A DNA stretch of 8,820 nucleotides from Nitrososphaerales archaeon TH5896 (lineage in GTDB: Archaea > Thermoproteota > Nitrososphaeria > Nitrososphaerales > Nitrososphaeraceae): the NCBI GenBank assembly GCA_014523625.1, contig JAATVP010000200.1, positions 1 through 8,820 on the forward strand, written 5' to 3'. Shown in pieces: positions 5,690 through 8,820 of the stretch; positions within the stretch are counted from its first letter, which is position 1; each line of letters starts with the position of its first letter. Below the pieces are notes generated by a model. The model was given only the letters and a program-made list of their open reading frames with translations. It did not search any database and was not told where the DNA came from. The position numbers and the translations under genes are program-made.

Positions 5690-6382
5690 ATGCCTGAAGC
5701 CAAGGTGACTGTCGTGAAATTGGTAATAGAAGGTAATAGATTTGAGATCTTGGTTAAACCTGATCTAGCTCTTGATTATAGGCTTGGCAAGAGAAATGAT
5801 CTGGCCAATGTTTTGATATCTGATGAGATATATTCGGACGCAAATAAAGGATCTAGAGCTTCTAGCGATAAGCTTTCTAAATATTTTAAGACCAATGACT
5901 TGGGCGAAGTCGCACAACAGATCCTGATGAATGGTGAGCTAAATTTAACTACTGAACAGAGGCGAAAAATGGTAGAAGAGAAGAAAAAACAGATTATCGA
6001 CTTTATCAGCAAGAGCTTTGTTGATCCTAGGACACATCTTCCGCACCCACCCTTGAGAATACAAAGTGCTATGGAAGATGTCAGGATCAGCATTGATCCC
6101 TTCAAGAAAGCAGATGAACAAGCAAAATTCATTATTGATGCGCTAAGAAAAGTACTTCCTTTAAAATCTGAAATATTGAAATTGACGGTGACTATCCCGG
6201 CAAATCACTCCTCTCAAGGATATAGTGCCTTAAAGAGTATAGGAAATTTCAAGAGTGATGAATGGCTTGCAGACGGTTCAGTTCGGGTCACATTTGAAGT
6301 CAACGCAGGCATGAAAGGAAGAATTATCGAAAAAATTGGTTCGGCGACCAGAGGAACAGCCCAAATAAAAGAAGATCTCTAA
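5690..6382 (+). CDS. sbds: Ribosome maturation protein SBDS (SDO1 homologue)
   Basis: This is the archaeal homologue of the Shwachman-Bodian-Diamond protein. In eukaryotes it acts with the GTPase EFL1 to remove eIF6 from the 60S subunit; archaeal SBDS binds the large subunit and probably helps its maturation. The 230 residues match the three-domain archaeal form. The N-terminal domain (about 1-90) has FEILVKPDLALDYRLGK and GELNLTTEQRRKM at its end. The central helical domain (about 90-160) has KKKQIIDFISKSFVDPRT and the conserved LPHPPLRIQSAMED. The ferredoxin-like C-terminal domain (about 160-230) has GYSALKSIGNFKSDEW and ends near TRGTAQIKEDL. The start is ATG at 5690, set by GAGG eight bases upstream and by the TATA position; a longer TTG version from 5654 is unlikely. 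SBDS beside rrp4, rrp41 and rrp42 is the conserved archaeal arrangement. Confidence 0.96.
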   Translation: MPEAKVTVVKLVIEGNRFEILVKPDLALDYRLGKRNDLANVLISDEIYSDANKGSRASSDKLSKYFKTNDLGEVAQQILMNGELNLTTEQRRKMVEEKKKQIIDFISKSFVDPRTHLPHPPLRIQSAMEDVRISIDPFKKADEQAKFIIDALRKVLPLKSEILKLTVTIPANHSSQGYSALKSIGNFKSDEWLADGSVRVTFEVNAGMKGRIIEKIGSATRGTAQIKEDL

Positions 6383-6393
6383 CCGAAATTCAC

Positions 6394-6480
6394 TTAAAAT
6401 ATAAATCCCATCATCTTTCCCAAATGCGAGAAAGAAATGACAAGTACTTATACTAAACCCAATATGATAAGTTGGGGGAG
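6394..6480 (+). promoter_or_regulatory. Promoter-like region and hairpin-associated RBS before rrp4
   Basis: Two TATA-like boxes occur between SBDS and rrp4: TTAAAATATAAAT at 6394-6406 and CTTATACT at 6447-6454. The second would start transcription near 6475. A strong G-rich GGGGGAG lies at 6474-6480, 13 bases before the ATG at 6494, farther than usual for a Shine-Dalgarno site. CCCAA (6458-6462) can pair with TTGGG (6472-6476), partly covering the G-run in transcripts that begin upstream. rrp4 may therefore have its own promoter besides read-through from SBDS. Confidence 0.35.
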
Positions 6481-6493
6481 CTATTGATAGTCA

Positions 6494-7285
6494 ATGCAAG
6501 AAATTAAGAGAAAATACGTAGTCCCCGGAGACAGAATTATTGATGGTAATTTTCGTCCTCTCTCAAATGTGACTAAATCCGGAAATTCTATTTTTGCAAC
6601 TCGAATTGGTATTGCAGAAGCCACAAGAGATGGGATCAAGGTAATTCCTTTATCCGGAGTATATATTCCTCGTGTGAATGATATAGTGATTGGAAAAATT
6701 ATCGACCATTCTTCTTTGTCTTGGCAGGTCGACATAAGCTCGTGCTTTTCTGCACATTTGCCCGCTCAAGATGTTTTTGGAAGGGATTTTTCACCAGCTC
6801 GGGATGACATGAATAAGCAACTTGCAATAGGCGATCTAGTTACAGCAAGAATTATGGCGTTTGACAGGACAAGAGATCCTATGCTCACTATTCAGGATAA
6901 GGATCTTGGAAGAATTCCACGAGGCGAATTTCTGAAAATCTCGGCTACTCGTGTTCCACGATTAATTGGAAAACGTGGTTCAATGATACAAACAATAGAA
7001 CAGGCAACTCAGACGCGAATATTGATAGGGCAAAATGGAATAGTAGTTGTTACAGGCAGGAATGCTGAAGGCACTCAACTCGCTATTAGAGCAATTCGAA
7101 TGGTGGAGGAAGAGGCACATACATCAAATCTCACTCAGCGGATTAAGACACTTTTGAACGTTCCTGAGCCTCAATCTACTGAAACCCTCCTAGAAGCAGC
7201 TGAATCAGAGGGCCAAAAATTAAACAGTATCCCCGATACAGAAGAACAGGTGCAGGAAGAATTGGGAAAAGGCGACAAAGAATAA
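6494..7285 (+). CDS. rrp4: Exosome complex RNA-binding protein Rrp4
   Basis: Rrp4 forms part of the three-subunit cap of the archaeal exosome and feeds RNA into the Rrp41/Rrp42 ring for 3'-5' phosphorolytic decay or tailing. The 263 residues show an N-terminal beta domain (KYVVPGDRI near the start, [28 protein letters not shown]), an S1 RNA-binding domain (about 62-136) and a KH domain (about 147-208) with its RNA-contacting GXXG loop at G159-K160-R161-G162 in [12 protein letters not shown]. After the KH domain comes an acidic, Glu/Gln-rich tail (about 224-263) that makes the protein longer than many archaeal Rrp4s of about 220-240 residues. The ATG at 6494 is the first start after an in-frame TAG at 6488-6490. 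The stop TAA overlaps the rrp41 ATG by one base (TAATG), implying coupled translation. Confidence 0.96.
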   Translation: MQEIKRKYVVPGDRIIDGNFRPLSNVTKSGNSIFATRIGIAEATRDGIKVIPLSGVYIPRVNDIVIGKIIDHSSLSWQVDISSCFSAHLPAQDVFGRDFSPARDDMNKQLAIGDLVTARIMAFDRTRDPMLTIQDKDLGRIPRGEFLKISATRVPRLIGKRGSMIQTIEQATQTRILIGQNGIVVVTGRNAEGTQLAIRAIRMVEEEAHTSNLTQRIKTLLNVPEPQSTETLLEAAESEGQKLNSIPDTEEQVQEELGKGDKE

Positions 7286-8025
7286 TGGTTCAGACAAGGA
7301 ACCTTATAGACGAACAAGGGCTTAGAACAGATGGGCGAACCATGGATGAGCTGCGCAATGTCAAAATCCAAGTAGGCATAGTGAAAAATGCTGACGGATC
7401 TGCCTACATAGAGTTTGGGAAAAACAGAATTATTGCAGCTGTCTATGGTCCCAGAGAAGTCCATCCGAAACACATGGCGCAACCAGATAGGTGTGTTTTA
7501 AGATGTAGATATCATATGTCACCATTTTCTACTGATACCCGTAAGAATCCTGCCCCTTCAAGAAGAGAAGTTGAAATTTCAAAAGTAATGCGGGAGGCAT
7601 TGGAGCCAGCGCTGATGCTCGAGGATTATCCAAGGGCGGCAATCGATGTATTTGTTGAAGTTTTGCAAGCAGACGGAGGCTCGAGGTGTGCTGGTATTAC
7701 CGCTGCGTCAGTTGCTTTGGCTGATGCTGGCATCAACATGCGAGATATTGTTTCCGCATGTGCAGCCGGAAAGGTTGACGGGAAAATCGTTCTAGACATT
7801 AATGACGTTGAAGATAAGGAAGGAAGCGCGGATATGCCACTGGCATATTTGCCACATCTTGAACGGGTCACACTTCTGCAGCTTGACGGCATTTTGAACC
7901 AGGAAGAATTTAATGAGTGTCTAGACAAGGCGTTACAGGGTTGCAGAATGATTTATGAGATTCAAAGAAAGGCACTTATTCAGAAATACTTTGGAGACGA
8001 GCAGGAGTTGAAAGAAGAGTCTTGA
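7285..8025 (+). CDS. rrp41: Exosome complex exonuclease Rrp41, catalytic RNase PH subunit
   Basis: Rrp41 is the active subunit of the hexameric Rrp41/Rrp42 ring. It degrades RNA 3'-5' using phosphate, and in reverse can add tails from nucleoside diphosphates. The 246 residues follow the family: [12 protein letters not shown] (13-24), then [20 protein letters not shown] (37-56), the RNA/phosphate-binding [12 protein letters not shown] with R93 and R94 (89-100), the phosphate loop [12 protein letters not shown] with R134 (131-142), and the catalytic stretch [17 protein letters not shown]177 and D183, six apart, correspond to the catalytic aspartate pair of RNase PH proteins, so the enzyme should be active. 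The start is ATG at 7285, overlapping the rrp4 stop. Its TGA overlaps the rrp42 TTG start by four bases (TTGA). Confidence 0.97.
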   Translation: MVQTRNLIDEQGLRTDGRTMDELRNVKIQVGIVKNADGSAYIEFGKNRIIAAVYGPREVHPKHMAQPDRCVLRCRYHMSPFSTDTRKNPAPSRREVEISKVMREALEPALMLEDYPRAAIDVFVEVLQADGGSRCAGITAASVALADAGINMRDIVSACAAGKVDGKIVLDINDVEDKEGSADMPLAYLPHLERVTLLQLDGILNQEEFNECLDKALQGCRMIYEIQRKALIQKYFGDEQELKEES

Positions 8026-8820
8026 GTTCGTCTAGACGTTCAACAATAATAGTCGAGCATCTTCGAAGGCAACAGATGAGAGAGGCGATCTCGAATTCAA
8101 AGAGGCTCGATGGAAGAGACCTGGATGAAATGAGACCCCTAGAGATCGAGCTGGGTATAATTGGAAAAGCAGACGGCTCATCAAGGGTAAGGTTGGGGAA
8201 TTCAGAAGTTGTTGCTGGGGTTAAGGTGGAAACAGGAGAACCATTCGAGGGATTGGAAAATAAGGGTGCACTAATATTGTCAGCAGAGGTCCTTCCGACA
8301 GCATCACCTTACATCGAACCAGGGCCTCCAGATGAGGAAACTATTGAATTAGCGAGAGTTGTTGACCGGGGAGTAAGAGAATCTGAAATGGTTGATCTTG
8401 ACAAGCTAGCACTAATTCCAGGAAAGGTTGTTTATACTACATTCGTTGATTGCAGTATCATAAATTATGATGGTAACCTATTCGATGCATCATCATACGC
8501 CGTAGTCTCAGCACTAATGTCTAGCAAACTTCCGGTTTTTGAGGTGCAGGAAGGTGAAGCAGTTGTAGACACTGGAAAGAAAATGGATCCTCCACTTACA
8601 ACCATTCCCGTATCTATAACCGCAGTCAAGATAGGTGATTCCGTGATACTCGACCCAACTGCTGAAGAAGAAGCCTGTATGGATGCGAGGATCACAATAA
8701 CTACTAATTCTGAAGGTAAATTTGCAGCCCTTCAAAAAGGATCCACCGGGTCATTTACGATTGAGCAGATCAAAAGGGCGGCAGAAATAGCAAGAATTAA
8801 AGGAGAGGAAGTTCGAACCA
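8022..8820 (+). CDS. rrp42: Exosome complex protein Rrp42, C-terminus cut by window edge
   Basis: Rrp42 is the non-catalytic RNase PH-fold partner that alternates with Rrp41 in the exosome ring. 266 codons are present and the family is usually about 260-280 residues, so only a short tail is missing. Visible family segments are [19 protein letters not shown] (27-45), [20 protein letters not shown] (49-68), [20 protein letters not shown] (97-116), [15 protein letters not shown] (130-144), [17 protein letters not shown] (149-165), and [17 protein letters not shown] (210-226). The ADMP-type catalytic pair of Rrp41 is replaced here by [11 protein letters not shown], consistent with the inactive role. 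The likely start is TTG at 8022, overlapping the rrp41 stop as TTGA; it gives the expected N-terminal helix. An ATG at 8076 would remove 18 residues and break the tight overlap, so I prefer TTG. The purine stretch GGAGTTGAAAGAAGAG just upstream may serve as ribosome binding site. Confidence 0.95.
   Translation, partial: MSSSRRSTIIVEHLRRQQMREAISNSKRLDGRDLDEMRPLEIELGIIGKADGSSRVRLGNSEVVAGVKVETGEPFEGLENKGALILSAEVLPTASPYIEPGPPDEETIELARVVDRGVRESEMVDLDKLALIPGKVVYTTFVDCSIINYDGNLFDASSYAVVSALMSSKLPVFEVQEGEAVVDTGKKMDPPLTTIPVSITAVKIGDSVILDPTAEEEACMDARITITTNSEGKFAALQKGSTGSFTIEQIKRAAEIARIKGEEVRT

Noticed and set aside
1..8820. CRISPR array, insertion sequence, integrase or defence system
   Set aside because: No spaced direct repeats, transposase-like frames, terminal inverted repeats with target duplications, or nuclease/toxin domains were found on either strand.

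Overview
The window looks like a chromosomal segment of an ammonia-oxidising thaumarchaeon (Nitrososphaerota). The information-processing genes are archaeal: RNA polymerase subunit D, ribosomal proteins L18e and L13, SBDS, and the exosome subunits Rrp4, Rrp41 and Rrp42. Between them is a large Amt-type ammonium transporter with a signal peptide. TATA-like boxes lie about 25-30 bases before several starts, some transcripts look leaderless or short-leadered, and TTG/GTG starts are common. The wide gene-poor gaps would suit a soil-type (Nitrososphaerales) lineage better than a streamlined marine one, but that placement is inference.

Left part (1-1692, minus strand): rpoD is followed by rpl18e and the 5' part of rpl13, which runs off the left edge. 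This is the conserved archaeal transcription/translation operon. Just upstream on the same strand is a small gene for a predicted exported protein. Its mature part is a 25-residue repeat, encoded by a nearly perfect 75-bp tandem DNA repeat.

Middle part (1693-5689): a 450-bp divergent intergenic region leads to the plus-strand amt gene, which has a well-placed TATA box and a pyrimidine-rich downstream terminator. After amt come about 2.1 kb with little coding. The best coding signal is an 87-codon frame at 4050-4313. It appears to continue upstream in two other frames, so I read it as a frameshifted pseudogene. The stretch 4314-5689 holds no gene I can support, but it does hold clustered palindromes and hairpin-like elements.

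Right part (5690-8820, plus strand): SBDS, rrp4, rrp41 and rrp42 form the archaeal exosome cluster. SBDS has its own promoter and a ribosome binding site. rrp4 follows after 111 bp with a second promoter-like region. rrp4, rrp41 and rrp42 are translationally coupled by overlapping stop and start codons. rrp42 runs off the right edge near its end. Together these genes encode ribosome maturation (SBDS), the catalytic RNase PH-type ring (Rrp41/Rrp42) and its RNA-binding cap (Rrp4).

I found no CRISPR array, insertion sequence, integrase, tRNA or rRNA, and no convincing new multi-gene system. The parts most worth a second look are the repeat-bearing exported protein, the decayed gene after amt, and the structured gene-poor region before SBDS.
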